DNA of 64,000 bases from Bacteroidales bacterium (GCA_015060885.1 SUXO01000002.1:1-64000), one strand, 5' to 3'; positions 39,168 to 53,978 are shown, numbered from the stretch's first letter. Translations and numbers: made by a program. The notes: generated by a model from the sequence alone, not told the origin.

Positions 39168-39288
39168 CAAATTTATCGCTAATTTCACCCCTTTACAAAT
39201 TATAGAATAAATAAAATCTATCGTCTTTAATTTGTAAATTAGTTATAATCAATGTGCTGTGTGGTTCTGTTTCCCGTAAAATCTGCCA
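39168..39288 (-). promoter_or_regulatory. Conserved promoter module, copy 4 of 4 (diverged)
   Basis: TTTG (39196-39199), N20 TAAAGGGGTGAAATTAGCGA, TAAATTTG (39168-39175); CGATAGATT (39215-39223) and TGGCAGATT (39280-39288) at the same spacings. Confidence 0.75.
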
Positions 39289-39398
39289 TCTGGTAAAAAG
39301 AGGTTGATAAATGCGCTTTTTTACATACTTTACTCCGTGTATTTGTTTAAAATATTATAGTGTACGATTATTTACCGATTGCTAATATTATTCTACAA

Positions 39399-39445
39399 CA
39401 AGGGGCTAACTGAAAAATGATTGGATTTTCAAAGTCAGCCCCTTG
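39399..39445 (-). terminator. Stem-loop terminator downstream of the GH2 gene
   Basis: CAAGGGGCT...AGTCAGCCCCTTG inverted repeat 3' of the stop at 39462. Confidence 0.7.
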
Positions 39446-39461
39446 CAGGTATGTTCAATTG

Positions 39462-43481
<4,020 letters not shown>

Positions 43482-43848
43482 TCAATTCGAAGATACAGGC
43501 ATACGGGCAAGAAACACAGAAGCTGTTCCGGTGTTCAATGCCGCAGGCGCGGTATATCTTCGGGAACCTCAAAGATAGGTAATTTTTTGTTATTCACCCA
43601 ACAGAAATGTGAATATATGTAATTATTATAATAAAATTAAATATTTATAACAGCTATACCATTTGTGAGTGTCTAAAAGGGTTGAAGGATATTGATATGT
43701 TGATTTTCTTCAAGAGTTTTGGGGTGTGTAAATTTCACGCTCAACCTCAAAGTCTCTTGTAAACTGTTCTGTTTGGAAGAAATTTTCAGAACTTCCCGGT
43801 GCTATTATGGCTGTTCTCTTATTGCCGGGGCACCACATTGCAGCCTCT

Positions 43849-45108
43849 TTAAACCTTTACTTTTATAATATCCTCCCAGCGGGTGGTGTATTGCGGCGAG
43901 AGGTGCTCGCGGTTCGTGTGGTCGGTAATGGAGCCTTGCGATACAATTTTCACACTATCTTTTCCAAGCGTGGCGTTTATCTTGTCGATAGCCTGCATAA
44001 GCTGTTTGTGCTTCGGGCGGTCGATGGTGTCGAAAAGAGTGCCCTGCACGGCATTGGCCGGCATTATTTTGCTCAATCTCACCCCCGTCTTCTTGTAGCC
44101 GTAACCCTCGCGGAAAAGCTCTTTCAGCAGGGCGATGGCCGCATTCACAATTTCGAGTGTGCTGTCGGTGGGTGTGGCGAAGTGCAGTAACCTGCCGTCG
44201 TGGTACTGCGGTTGGTCGTCGCGGTGGCGGTTGGTGAGTATGAACACTTGCAGTTCCTGGGCCACAGAATGCTGTGAGCGTAGCTTCTCGGCGGCTATGG
44301 CTGCGAAGGTCGATACCGTTTCGCGCAGTTGCTCCATTTCGTACAGCTCCTTTGAAAAAGAGCGTGAAACCATAATGGACTGCCGGTCGGCGGTCTGGTG
44401 GCTGAACTCGATACACGGAGTTCCTTGCAGTTCACGCCAGGTTCGCACGCCTGTAATGCCCATACGCCTGTTTACCCACTCCTCGCTCAAAGAGCAGAAC
44501 TGTTTCCCGGTGCTTATCCCGCAGTTGTGAAACATCTTGCTGTGCCGTCGCCCAATGCCCCATATATCCTCTATGGGGTAGTTCGTGAGCACCTTTTCAA
44601 TGTCCTCCTTGCGGTGCATCAGGCAGGCACTGTTCAGCTTGGGGTATCTCTTGCACAGCTTGCTTGCTACCTTTGCGAGTGTTTTAGTGTGCGAAATGCC
44701 TATGCTCACCGGTATTCCTGTGTTACGGCGCACAGTGAGTGCAAGTTTTTCGCCCCACTCTTTGAGCCTGTCGGCTGCAATTCCGTCGAGCAGCAGAAAG
44801 GCCTCGTCAATGGAGTATATCTCTATTGCGGGAGCGTGTTGGCGCAGTGTCTGCATAACTCTTGCCGACATATCGCCGTACAGGTGATAGTTGCTCGAAT
44901 ATACGGCTACGTTGTGTGCGTTCACAAGGGCACGTATCTGGTAGAGCGGTTGCCCCATCTTTATCCCCAGGGCTTTCGCCTCGTTGCTTCGCGAAACGAC
45001 ACAGCCGTCGTTGTTGCTGAGTACAACCACAGGCCTCCCTTCGAGCGAGGGGTTGAAGGCTCTCTCGCACGATACGAAGAAGTTATTGCAGTCGCACAGC
45101 CCGAACAT
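43849..45108 (-). CDS. umuC: Y-family DNA polymerase (UmuC-like)
   Basis: [62 protein letters not shown]. Confidence 0.96.
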   Translation of the reverse strand: MFGLCDCNNFFVSCERAFNPSLEGRPVVVLSNNDGCVVSRSNEAKALGIKMGQPLYQIRALVNAHNVAVYSSNYHLYGDMSARVMQTLRQHAPAIEIYSIDEAFLLLDGIAADRLKEWGEKLALTVRRNTGIPVSIGISHTKTLAKVASKLCKRYPKLNSACLMHRKEDIEKVLTNYPIEDIWGIGRRHSKMFHNCGISTGKQFCSLSEEWVNRRMGITGVRTWRELQGTPCIEFSHQTADRQSIMVSRSFSKELYEMEQLRETVSTFAAIAAEKLRSQHSVAQELQVFILTNRHRDDQPQYHDGRLLHFATPTDSTLEIVNAAIALLKELFREGYGYKKTGVRLSKIMPANAVQGTLFDTIDRPKHKQLMQAIDKINATLGKDSVKIVSQGSITDHTNREHLSPQYTTRWEDIIKVKV

Positions 45109-45540
45109 TTATGCCTTTTTTATTATGTATGTCACAACGCCCCAGACGAGAAAGTCGTTCTCGTCTGTAACCCTTATGGGCTTATAATTGCAGTTGGCGG
45201 GTACCAACAATGCGTGGTCGCTCTTTTTCTGAAAGCGTTTGAGGGTGAATTCCCCGTCTATGTAGCATACGGCAAGGCAGCCGTTGTAGGGCTCAATGCT
45301 CTTGTCAATGACAAGAAGGTCGCCGTCGTTTATCCCCTCGTCGCTCATTGATATGCCGCTTACACGGGCATAGAAGGTCGATGCAGGGTTCTTTATAAGT
45401 TCCTTGTTCAGGTCGAGCCCTTGTGCCGCGTAATCCTCGGCGGGCGATGGGAAGCCTGCTGCAACCTTGTCGTTTGAGAGTGGCAGTTCGCGCTTCTCTT
45501 CGTCGTCGGCACTGAATATGTCAATTCTTTCGCTCTTCAT
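45109..45540 (-). CDS. umuD: S24 family peptidase (UmuD-like)
   Basis: GFPSPAEDYAAQGLDLNKELIKNPASTFYARVSGISMSDEGINDGDLLVIDKS; start moved to MKSERIDIFSAD. Confidence 0.92.
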   Translation of the reverse strand: MKSERIDIFSADDEEKRELPLSNDKVAAGFPSPAEDYAAQGLDLNKELIKNPASTFYARVSGISMSDEGINDGDLLVIDKSIEPYNGCLAVCYIDGEFTLKRFQKKSDHALLVPANCNYKPIRVTDENDFLVWGVVTYIIKKA

Positions 45541-45554
45541 CTTATGTAATAAAA

Positions 45555-45595
45555 ACGGTGGTGCATCGTGCAGGGTTCGCACGTTGCACCACCGT
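45555..45595 (-). terminator. Intrinsic terminator downstream of ddl
   Basis: ACGGTGGTGCATCGTGC...GCACGTTGCACCACCGT inverted repeat followed by TTTTTATT on the minus strand. Confidence 0.8.
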
Positions 45596-45629
45596 GTCTG
45601 TTCTGTAAAGTCCGTTTGTCGGCCCGAAA

Positions 45630-46835
45630 TTATTTACCGAATTTTCCACCCATTTTAGCACCGTTCTTGGCACCTCCGCCGGTGCCGCCTGCTGCAAAAA
45701 TGTTCTCGCCGTAATTCACGGCCTTGAAACCGGCCTCCTGCTTGCGGCGCAAGGCTATCTCAATGAGCTTGTCGACAAGCGTACCGAAGTTATAGCCGCT
45801 GTACTCCCACAGGTAGAACGAGAGTGAGCCGGGAATGGTGTTTATCTCGTTCACGAATATCTCGTCGGTAGCCTCGTCTATTATAAAGTCGATGCGGGCC
45901 ACACCGTCGCACGAGAGTGCGCGGAATGTGTCGCAAGCAGCTTTCTGTATGAACTGTGTGCTTGCTTCGGGCAGGTTGGCGGGTATTTCGCGCACTGTCG
46001 ACTGCATACCCTGGCTCTGCTTGCCGCCACCATTCATATATTTGTCCTGGTAAGAGAGAATTTCGCCGCTGCGCACGGGCACCTCGCACACCGATGCCTC
46101 GCACTCATAGTAGTTGCCAAGAACGGCGCAGTTAACCTCTTTCAGCTTCTGTACATATTTTTCAATGATTATGCGTGTGGTGAAAGAGATTGCATAATCG
46201 ACTGCCTCCATAAACTCCTCGCGGTTGTGGGCTGCGCGTATACCCACGCTCGAACCGCTGTTGGCCGGCTTCACAATAACAGGGTAGCCAAGTTTCTCCT
46301 CAACCTGTGCAATGGTGCTCTCCTGCTTGTCGTTCCACTCCTTGTCGCTGAACCAGCAGTAGTCGATAACGGGTATTCCGCACTCTTTGAGAATCATTTT
46401 CATTGTTATCTTGTCCATTCCATTGGCCGAAGCAAGAGTGTTGCACCCCGTGTAGGGTATGCCGCAGAACTCCATAACTCCCTGGAACGTGCCGTCCTCG
46501 CAGTTTGTGCCGTGCAATGCGGGCAATATTACATCGAGCTTTGTCACGACAGCCTTGCCGAAGAGAGGCTTTTTGCAGCGGTAGAGGTTTGTGTCGCCAT
46601 ATACGGGGCGCATATATACCTCCTCGCACATCGAAAGGAGTTTCTTTGTGTTGCGGTAGTTTGCCACGTTCAGCAGGGCATCGCCGCTGTACCACTTGCC
46701 CTCCTTTGTTATGTATATCGGGGTTATCTCATATTTATCCCTGTCCATTGCAGCCATAGCCTGGTTGGCTGTGATTACCGAAATCTCATTCTCGACGGAG
46801 CGCCCGCCGAATACTACTCCTACATTGGTTTTCAT
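45630..46835 (-). CDS. ddl: D-alanine--D-alanine ligase family protein
   Basis: VGVVFGGRSVENEISVITA; LPALHGTNCEDGTFQGVMEFCGIPYTG; NEINTIPGSLSFYLW. Confidence 0.95.
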   Translation of the reverse strand: MKTNVGVVFGGRSVENEISVITANQAMAAMDRDKYEITPIYITKEGKWYSGDALLNVANYRNTKKLLSMCEEVYMRPVYGDTNLYRCKKPLFGKAVVTKLDVILPALHGTNCEDGTFQGVMEFCGIPYTGCNTLASANGMDKITMKMILKECGIPVIDYCWFSDKEWNDKQESTIAQVEEKLGYPVIVKPANSGSSVGIRAAHNREEFMEAVDYAISFTTRIIIEKYVQKLKEVNCAVLGNYYECEASVCEVPVRSGEILSYQDKYMNGGGKQSQGMQSTVREIPANLPEASTQFIQKAACDTFRALSCDGVARIDFIIDEATDEIFVNEINTIPGSLSFYLWEYSGYNFGTLVDKLIEIALRRKQEAGFKAVNYGENIFAAGGTGGGAKNGAKMGGKFGK

Positions 46836-46881
46836 TGTCGTTGTGTATGTTTTTTTGTTTTAGTCAGTTGTAAAATTATGC

Positions 46882-48453
46882 CTATTTGAAATTATCGGGC
46901 AGGTCATTCTCATAAAGTACCACATCGCCCGCCTTCAAAATGGTGGCAAGGTGTGCGTGTGCGTGGTTGAGCGAGTCGGCAAGGAAGTATTGCCCGGTGG
47001 GCATATTCCCCTTTTCAAGGCCGTTCTTTATGGCTTCGCGGTTGGTGGCGTTTACTATTATTGCATAGTCGGCACAACGGGCAATCTGCTCGCCAAGCTG
47101 TGTGTTGGCCTCGGCCTGGCGTGTGCCCATCTCCACAAAGCCGGGGGTGATTATTATTCGTTTGTTGCCTTCGCCTACGATAAAGTTTTTTAGGACTCCG
47201 AGTGCCATTCTTGCCCCTTGCGGGTTCGAATTGTAGGCATCGTCGAGCACGGTTACTCCTCCCGATTTACGCATCGACAGGCGGTGCTCCACGGGTTGCA
47301 GGCGTGCAATGGCTCTCTTCTGCTTTTCAACAGGTACCTGCAATATGTCGGCAACGGCTGTGGCTGCCAGAATGTTGAGCAGGTTGCCCTCGCCAAGCAG
47401 GTGGCTGCTGTACTCCTCGCCGTCGTGCTGCGGGGCCGATAGCTTGTAGGTTACTCCGCTTGCGCCGTACTCCACGCCTGTTGCGCGGTAGGCGGCACTG
47501 CTCTCAATGCCGTATGTGACAATCTTGCAGGGGCTTGTTATTCTGTTGTAGCTCTTTATGTACGGCGAGTCGGTGTTTATTATTCCCGTTCCGCTTGCCG
47601 GCAGCGAGTTTATAAGTTCGAATTTTGTATCCTGTATGTTCTCTATGCACTTGAATGTTTCGAGGTGCATTTCGCCCACAGCCGTTACAATACCGATAGT
47701 GGGGTGTACCAGGTCGCAAATCTCCTTGATGTCGTTTTTCTGCTTTGCACCCATCTCCACGATGAACACCTGGTGGTAAGGGCGCAGCTGTTCGCGTATG
47801 GTGCGTATTACTCCAAGCAGGGTGTTGAAGTTACCGGGAGTAACCAGTATGTTGTATTTCTCGGCAAGGACATTTGCAAGGTAGTTCTTGGTGCTTGTCT
47901 TTCCGAAACTGCCTGTAACGCCAATCACAATGAGCCCTTTGTGGCTGTCGATAATCCTCTTCGCATCGTTGTAGTAATGGCGGTTGATAGCCTTCTCAAT
48001 GGGTGTGTTTATGAGGTTGGCAAGCAGCATCACAAGGTCGGACAGGAGCAGCAGGGTGGTGGCAGCGGCTACCGCGTATGCCGGTGCAAGAACGGCTGTT
48101 GCCGCAACTGCCGCCGTGTAGGTGATAATGGCGGTGGTGTAAAGGCGTTTCACTCTGGCGGTATATACAAGCGGTGTCTTCTGCACCTTGTTCTTGCGCC
48201 CCTTGAAGCAGTGTATTGCAGCCACGGCAAGCAGCAACGCAATCCTGTACAGGGCGTCCACGGGAATGTTGGCCATCATAAGTACAATGGCACACAGGCG
48301 TGTGCTATGCACAATGTTCCCCGGCAACAGCCAACGGAAGTAGCGGCTGTAACGGTAGGAGTTGAGTTGGAACATATGTATGTCGTACTTTACCGAGCAG
48401 AGTGCGAAGAAAAGTACAAAACCTGCCAAAAGAATTGCTGTTGTTAAGCTCAT
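46882..48453 (-). CDS. murF: MurF-like UDP-MurNAc-tripeptide--D-Ala-D-Ala ligase family protein with N-terminal membrane segment
   Basis: VIGVTGSFGKTSTKNYLANVLAEKYN; LQPVEHRLSMRKSGGVTVLDDAYNSNPQG. Confidence 0.85.
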   Translation of the reverse strand: MSLTTAILLAGFVLFFALCSVKYDIHMFQLNSYRYSRYFRWLLPGNIVHSTRLCAIVLMMANIPVDALYRIALLLAVAAIHCFKGRKNKVQKTPLVYTARVKRLYTTAIITYTAAVAATAVLAPAYAVAAATTLLLLSDLVMLLANLINTPIEKAINRHYYNDAKRIIDSHKGLIVIGVTGSFGKTSTKNYLANVLAEKYNILVTPGNFNTLLGVIRTIREQLRPYHQVFIVEMGAKQKNDIKEICDLVHPTIGIVTAVGEMHLETFKCIENIQDTKFELINSLPASGTGIINTDSPYIKSYNRITSPCKIVTYGIESSAAYRATGVEYGASGVTYKLSAPQHDGEEYSSHLLGEGNLLNILAATAVADILQVPVEKQKRAIARLQPVEHRLSMRKSGGVTVLDDAYNSNPQGARMALGVLKNFIVGEGNKRIIITPGFVEMGTRQAEANTQLGEQIARCADYAIIVNATNREAIKNGLEKGNMPTGQYFLADSLNHAHAHLATILKAGDVVLYENDLPDNFK

Positions 48454-48638
48454 TGCAAAATGATTATATGTTGTGTTGCAAAATTATATAATTTCCGCCG
48501 ATTTTCGGGCACGTTGCAACTTTATTATTTTGTGCCTAATGCAAAATTATGAGGGATTTTGATATTGCGCATATAATTCTGTTTATTTGAAAAAGGAAAA
48601 GATTACTATCATACTCATTGAACTATACTCTAAACCCC

Positions 48639-49084
48639 TCGGTGTTATTTGTCGGTTATTCTCTCATTGGAAATATATCTTTGATGTTCTTTGTCGCGCA
48701 AAGAACCAAACGCCCGGCACGCGAGTAAAATCAGTCGCTCACGCCTCGGCTCGTGAATTGTTGCACAATATAACTCGTTCGTTCCTCGCTTGCCGCTGCA
48801 AGCCTATCTGTTGCCGACAGGGTGCTGCGCAATTAAATGTAATTTAATAGACAATGCTTGCAGCAATTAGTCGCACGTAGTGCGGGATGCGAACAGCAAG
48901 CATTGTCAACTTATGTCACACAGTCTCGCTTCGCGCAACCTCGGCTGCATTCGCTTTGCGTGCAAGCAAACTTTCACTCGCTCATTTGCACGAGCTTTCG
49001 CACAATGGCCTGTCGTCAACAGGCCTTTCCGCTGTGATTTTAACGGTGCCGGTTTCTTTTTAGAATTACCATTGCAGGAGATAC
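48639..49084 (+). repeat. Dispersed intergenic repeat E1, copy A
   Basis: CGGTGTTATTTGTCGGTTATTCTCTCATTGGAAATATATCTTTGATGTTCTTTGTCGCGCAAAGAACCAAACGCCCGGCACGCGAG... shared with copies B and C. Confidence 0.85.
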
Positions 49085-49133
49085 TCGTCGCAGAAAGCGA
49101 AAATAACGATTAAGCGAGCAGAGTGAGAAGGTT

Positions 49134-49898
49134 TTATTTTGTGCCTATCTTAAAGAAATTCTTCATAACCTGTGTAAAGAGCCCCTGGTTCTCAATGAAC
49201 GAGAAATGCCCTGTGCCGTGGGCTATCACAAGGCCCGCATCGGGGATGAGCCTCTCCATTGTCTTTGCATCGGAGAGCGGGGTGGCTGTGTCGGCATTGC
49301 CCCAAAAGAGAAGGGTAGGTGCCGCAATCTTCGGCAACAACGGGGTGAGGTCCTCGTTTACCACCTTTGAAAGAATGGCACGCATCTTGGGCGAAGCGTT
49401 GTTGTAGTCGGCCGAGCCGGCACCCTTGCGCCGCCTTTCAATTATTGCATCGGCAGTTTTCTTGGGCAGGAATATGTAGCATAGCTTTTTAAGCAGTTTG
49501 AAACTGTACACCTTGTAATAGTATTTCAACGGGCGTTTGGGCTTTATGCCTGCCGCATCGACCAGCACCACACGGCTAGCCTTGTTGCGCGAAGCGAATA
49601 TTATGCTTATGCGGCCGCCGAATGAGTGCCCCACAAGTGCCGGGTTCTCAATACCCTGCTCCTTTACAAACTGCTCCACCATACGGGTATATTCCTCGGT
49701 GCCCCACACCTCACGTGGCTCGTCCGATGCCCCGAATCCTGGAAAATCGAAGTTGTAGACCTTGTATCCCTGTGCAAGCACCCCTTGTATGTGACTGAAT
49801 ACCTGGTGGCTGCATCCCCAGCCGTGAAGCAGCAGTACGGGCTCGCCCTCTCCTGCCACCTCAATGTTTATGTTTATATCGTTGTAACGGTATCTCAT
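49134..49898 (-). CDS. Alpha/beta hydrolase
   Basis: EPVLLLHGWGCSHQVFSHIQ; ALVGHSFGGRISI; GTGHFSFIE. Confidence 0.92.
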   Translation of the reverse strand: MRYRYNDININIEVAGEGEPVLLLHGWGCSHQVFSHIQGVLAQGYKVYNFDFPGFGASDEPREVWGTEEYTRMVEQFVKEQGIENPALVGHSFGGRISIIFASRNKASRVVLVDAAGIKPKRPLKYYYKVYSFKLLKKLCYIFLPKKTADAIIERRRKGAGSADYNNASPKMRAILSKVVNEDLTPLLPKIAAPTLLFWGNADTATPLSDAKTMERLIPDAGLVIAHGTGHFSFIENQGLFTQVMKNFFKIGTK

Positions 49899-50038
49899 TT
49901 TCTGTATTCCTGGTTATTTGCTTGCGAAGATAACTATTTATATTTGAAAATCAGTAAATAATGACAAGGAAAAGCGGCTGGCTAAAAAGTCGTGTGACTT
50001 GCTGCCTGCCGCTTTCAAGTTTCTTGCAGTTTGTATTA

Positions 50039-52723
50039 CTATTGCTTTGTTCCCAATATAATTCCCACAAGTGCCGTTACATCGGCAATGTCTATGCTGC
50101 CGTCGCCATCGACGTCGGCGTTAACGTCGGTAGTGTCATTTGCTGTACCGGTTAGTTTAATATTGTGTATTTTCCCCTGGTCGCTGCCACTGCTCGAACT
50201 ACCGTCTTTTGTGTATTTCACAACCAGTGTGTGAGTGCCGGCTGTGTTGAATGTGTGTTCATAACTGCCCGAATAGCTACCGCTCTTCTTTAAAATTTGT
50301 GTGCCATCGAGGGTAATAATCAACCAATCGCAGTTATTCTCGCTACTTACCTTCCAATCGAAAGTGAGCACACTGCCTTCGGTAACTTCCAATGTGTAAC
50401 TCTTTTGCGAAGTGCTGCTGTTTGCTGTGTTGGTCGAAGTCCACGCACCAAAAGTTTGTTCAGTGGGCTCATCATCTGTTTCTTCGCCATTGAGTATTAC
50501 TTCCACAAGTGCTGTTACATCGGAAACGTCCACAGTTCCGTCGCCGTCAACATCAGCGGTAAAACTTATAGGTGCATTTTCTATAAAAAAGAAATCTTTC
50601 CATTGCTCTGCTGTTTGGTAGGTGGAAATGTAATTTCCCGGAACATAGAGCACGCACTCCCATTTATTTATATCATCCAATGCTTGGCTACCGCAAACAG
50701 GAGGAGTGGTAGCTAACGAGATAATAGTTGTAAGGTTATTACAATCGCTGAACGCCTCCTCTCCAATTGTTTTCATGTTCCTTCCAAATGCAAAATAATT
50801 GAGGTTGGTGCAATGGCTGAAAGCCCAATTACCAATCTTCTTTACTCCGTTGCCAATGACAACCGATTCCAGTGCCGAACAGCTCTGGAAACTGTAATTA
50901 CCCAGTGATGTTACGGAATCCGGAAGGACTACCTCTTTTAAAGAAGAACAACCGTAAAATGCATAGTCGCCGATGCTGTCTTTGCTGTTTATAGACACTG
51001 TCGCAAGTGAGGTACATCCTCTAAATGCCGAATCGCCGATGTCGCCATTATTTGATATTGTAGCATTTTCAAGTGAGGTGCAACCGCTAAACGCGTAAGT
51101 ACCGATGTCGCCATTATTTGATATTGTAGCATTCTTAATATATTTATTCCCATAGAAAGCATACGGCATAAGTTTATTCACTGTCATTTCAATATTTTTA
51201 TACTTAACAGTTTTGCCAACTATGATTTTTTCTGCACTGTTGTCGTGCAAGCAATCTATGGCATCGCACGTGCGTTGCGACGGGTTTACCGGTACATACT
51301 TAACGCCGTCAACAGTGAAAATATAACTCAAATAGGGATAAACCTTGACTTTGTTAAGATTCGTGTATAGTTCGTTCGATACATAATGAACTTCCGCACT
51401 GATATTTGAATAACCTGTTGGCGGTGTATTTGTCAACCAAATAACCTTCTTTATATCGCAATTATAGAACGCTTGATATCCTATGCTTGTTACACTGTTG
51501 GGTATTGTAACGCTTGTGAGTCCGGTGCAACCACGGAACGCATAATATCCTATGCTTGTTACGCTGTTACCAATGGTAATACTTGTGAGGCCGTCGCAAC
51601 CATAGAACGCATAATCTCCTATCGATGTTACGCTGTTGGGAATAGTAACACTTGTGAGGCCGTCACAATTATAGAACGCATCATTTCCTATGCTTGTTAC
51701 GCTGTTGCCAATTATAATTTCTTTTATCGATGTATGTCCTCTAAACCACGAATTGATGGTTCTGGTATTTATTTCCACTTTTTCAAGGGGACAATTAAGG
51801 AACGCATCATATCCTATGCTTGTTACGCTATTGGGAATTGTAACGCTTGTTAGGCTGGTGCAATCCAGAAACGCACCGTTTCCAATAGTGTAATTCTCTC
51901 CATTATAATTTTCAGGCAGGGTAATTACAGAATCATTGCCGGCATAAGCAATAAGAGTATTTGTATTACCGGCAGTGCGGAAAATAAAATCACCTTGAAT
52001 ATCATCGTCTTTTGTTACAATAATATCTGCATAATATGCCACATAGCCGTAGTTGGAAGAACCGGCGGTAATGTCGAGCGATGAGTTGTTATATACAATT
52101 CTTAGTCCTGTGCAACCATCGAACGCAAGATCTCCTATCGATGTTACGCTATTGGGAATTGTAACGCTTGTTAGGCTGGTGCAATCCAGAAACGCACCGC
52201 CTCCTATCGATGTTACGCTGTTGCCAATTGTTACGCTTGTGAGGCCGGAGCAACCCTGGAACGCACCGCCTCCTATCGATGTTACGCTGTTGCCAATTGT
52301 TACGCTTGTGAGGCTGTCACAAGCACAGAACGCAGCCTCTCCTATGCTTGTTACGCTGTTGGGTATTGTAACGCTTGTGAGGCCGGTGCAATAGAAGAAC
52401 GCATAATCTCCTATCGATGTTACGCTGTTGGGTATTGTAACGCTTGTGAGTCCGTCGCAATTATTGAACGCATAATATCCTATGCTTGTTACGCTGTGAG
52501 TAGTTCCGTTGTATGTTACAGCGGATGGAATGGTTATTGCACCGTTGTACCTATTGGGGTATTGATAATAATATTCTCCTTTGTAAGTTACAGCAACAGT
52601 TTTTACAGTTGCATCGGTTATGTTGTAATAGATACCATCGACTTCAAAGTCGTGGGCACTTGCCACACTGCTGCACAGCAACAGTAATGTGGTGATAAAG
52701 GATTTAAAATAGATTTTTTTCAT
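50039..52723 (-). CDS. BspA-type leucine-rich repeat surface protein with two dockerin-like calcium motifs flanking a beta-rich domain
   Basis: Repeated [23 protein letters not shown] (23-aa) units; [22 protein letters not shown] and [22 protein letters not shown]. Confidence 0.92.
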   Translation of the reverse strand: MKKIYFKSFITTLLLLCSSVASAHDFEVDGIYYNITDATVKTVAVTYKGEYYYQYPNRYNGAITIPSAVTYNGTTHSVTSIGYYAFNNCDGLTSVTIPNSVTSIGDYAFFYCTGLTSVTIPNSVTSIGEAAFCACDSLTSVTIGNSVTSIGGGAFQGCSGLTSVTIGNSVTSIGGGAFLDCTSLTSVTIPNSVTSIGDLAFDGCTGLRIVYNNSSLDITAGSSNYGYVAYYADIIVTKDDDIQGDFIFRTAGNTNTLIAYAGNDSVITLPENYNGENYTIGNGAFLDCTSLTSVTIPNSVTSIGYDAFLNCPLEKVEINTRTINSWFRGHTSIKEIIIGNSVTSIGNDAFYNCDGLTSVTIPNSVTSIGDYAFYGCDGLTSITIGNSVTSIGYYAFRGCTGLTSVTIPNSVTSIGYQAFYNCDIKKVIWLTNTPPTGYSNISAEVHYVSNELYTNLNKVKVYPYLSYIFTVDGVKYVPVNPSQRTCDAIDCLHDNSAEKIIVGKTVKYKNIEMTVNKLMPYAFYGNKYIKNATISNNGDIGTYAFSGCTSLENATISNNGDIGDSAFRGCTSLATVSINSKDSIGDYAFYGCSSLKEVVLPDSVTSLGNYSFQSCSALESVVIGNGVKKIGNWAFSHCTNLNYFAFGRNMKTIGEEAFSDCNNLTTIISLATTPPVCGSQALDDINKWECVLYVPGNYISTYQTAEQWKDFFFIENAPISFTADVDGDGTVDVSDVTALVEVILNGEETDDEPTEQTFGAWTSTNTANSSTSQKSYTLEVTEGSVLTFDWKVSSENNCDWLIITLDGTQILKKSGSYSGSYEHTFNTAGTHTLVVKYTKDGSSSSGSDQGKIHNIKLTGTANDTTDVNADVDGDGSIDIADVTALVGIILGTKQ

Positions 52724-52779
52724 AGCTTTTTGTATCTATCCTTCCTTCATTGCTCCCCAAATGAAGGCATAAAATAATA

Positions 52780-53014
52780 AAAAAGCGTGGGAACTATTGC
52801 TATTATCGTACCGAGGCTCTGGACTGCCCACTATCAAATAATAAACAATAGCCCACGCCAAACGATATATAACTCACCCGAACGGGTGTTGTATATAACA
52901 TTGACGTGAGCACCTTGCTCAAAATCCTTGATAGTTGGAATTGTCCAGATTCCGGTGCAGGATTACGCAAAACGCTCTTAATAAAAATATGTCCTCACCG
53001 GGCTTTCCCGATGA
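52780..53014 (-). ncRNA. Candidate structured non-coding RNA or long structured 5' leader upstream of the LRR gene
   Basis: Minus strand: TACTTTTG -7-like box (53021-53028), then a series of stem-loops (CATCGGG-AAAG-CCCGGTG; GGAAT...ATTCC; GAGCA-AGG-TGCTC; ATATAAC/CACCCGTTCGGGTG), ending in GCGTGGGCTATTG...CAATAGTTCCCACGC + TTTTTTATTATTTT. Confidence 0.65.
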
Positions 53015-53223
53015 TTGCCACAAAAGTAATGCAAAAAAATGATAAACGTTGATGTTTATTGTTCTTTTTATTGCATCGGCTTTTTTTGAAAGAGCTATTG
53101 CAAAGCAAGTTTTGTTTTGCTAATTTAGTCTATAATGTGGAGCTTGTGGTTGCTATTTTGCCACTTTTGATGAAAATTACCGAAAAATCGTGCTTTTCTT
53201 CTTGGGCAGACACGCCGGCCTCC

Positions 53224-53360
53224 CCCCTACGGGAAAGGCAATGAGAGTGTCATCTCGAACCTTGTGTGAGAAAACCCGCCATTCAGCGACTTTTTGAGAT
53301 ATCTCGCATACGCTCGATATGACAAAAAAGGATGTGTCTGCCCAGAATACACAAGCAACG
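53224..53360. repeat. Repeat E2, copy 1
   Basis: CCCCTACGGGAAAGGCAATGAGAG...CCATTCAGCGACTTTTTGAGATATCTCGCATACGCTCGATATGACAAAAAAGGATGTGTCTGCCC, repeated at 53839-53976. Confidence 0.9.
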
Positions 53361-53369
53361 AAAAAAAAT

Positions 53370-53787
53370 GGTTCAGTAGAAATTCAGTGTGGACAAATTA
53401 ATTCTTTAATAAGCTATACCCCCCCCTTCACGCAGCCCTTTGTATAACGAATTATTTCGGCAAAGGTAATTCAGAAAAAGAAACCGGCACCGTTAAAATC
53501 ACAGCGGAAAGGCCTGTTGACGACAGGCCATTGTGCGAGCACTGTGTGAGCGTAGTGCGGGTATAAATTATCCTGTATAGCCGCACGGAGTGAGTTGCGC
53601 AGCACCCTGTCGGCAACAGATAGGCTTGCAGCGGCAAGCGAGGAACGAACGAGTTATATTGTGCAACAATTCACGAGCCGAGGCGTGAGCGACTGATTTT
53701 ACTCGCGTGCCGGGCGTTTGGTTCTTTGCGCGACAAAGAACGTCAAAGATATATTTCCAATGAGAGGATAACCGACAAATAACACCA
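53370..53787 (-). repeat. Dispersed intergenic repeat E1, copy B (inverted relative to A and C)
   Basis: Reverse complement shares both termini (CGGTGTTATTTGTCGG-type left end, TTTCTACTGAACC right end) and interior with copies A/C. Confidence 0.85.
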
Positions 53788-53838
53788 AGAAGTTTTGAGC
53801 ACCCCCAGCTTTGCAGTGAGCCCGCACACACCGGTGCG

Positions 53839-53976
53839 CCCCTACGGGAAAGGCAATGAGAGTTCATTTCGAACCTTGTGTGAGAAATCCCGCCATTCAG
53901 CGACTTTTTGAGATATCTCGCATACGCTCGATATGACAAAAAAGGATGTGTCTGCCCAAAGAAAACACAAGCAATG
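53839..53976. repeat. Repeat E2, copy 2
   Basis: See 53224-53360. Confidence 0.9.
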
Positions 53977-53978
53977 CA

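Noticed and set aside
51470-52500. Regular 69-bp repeats as a CRISPR-like or noncoding satellite
   Set aside because: In frame with 23-aa leucine-rich repeats of a long ORF; explained by protein repeats.
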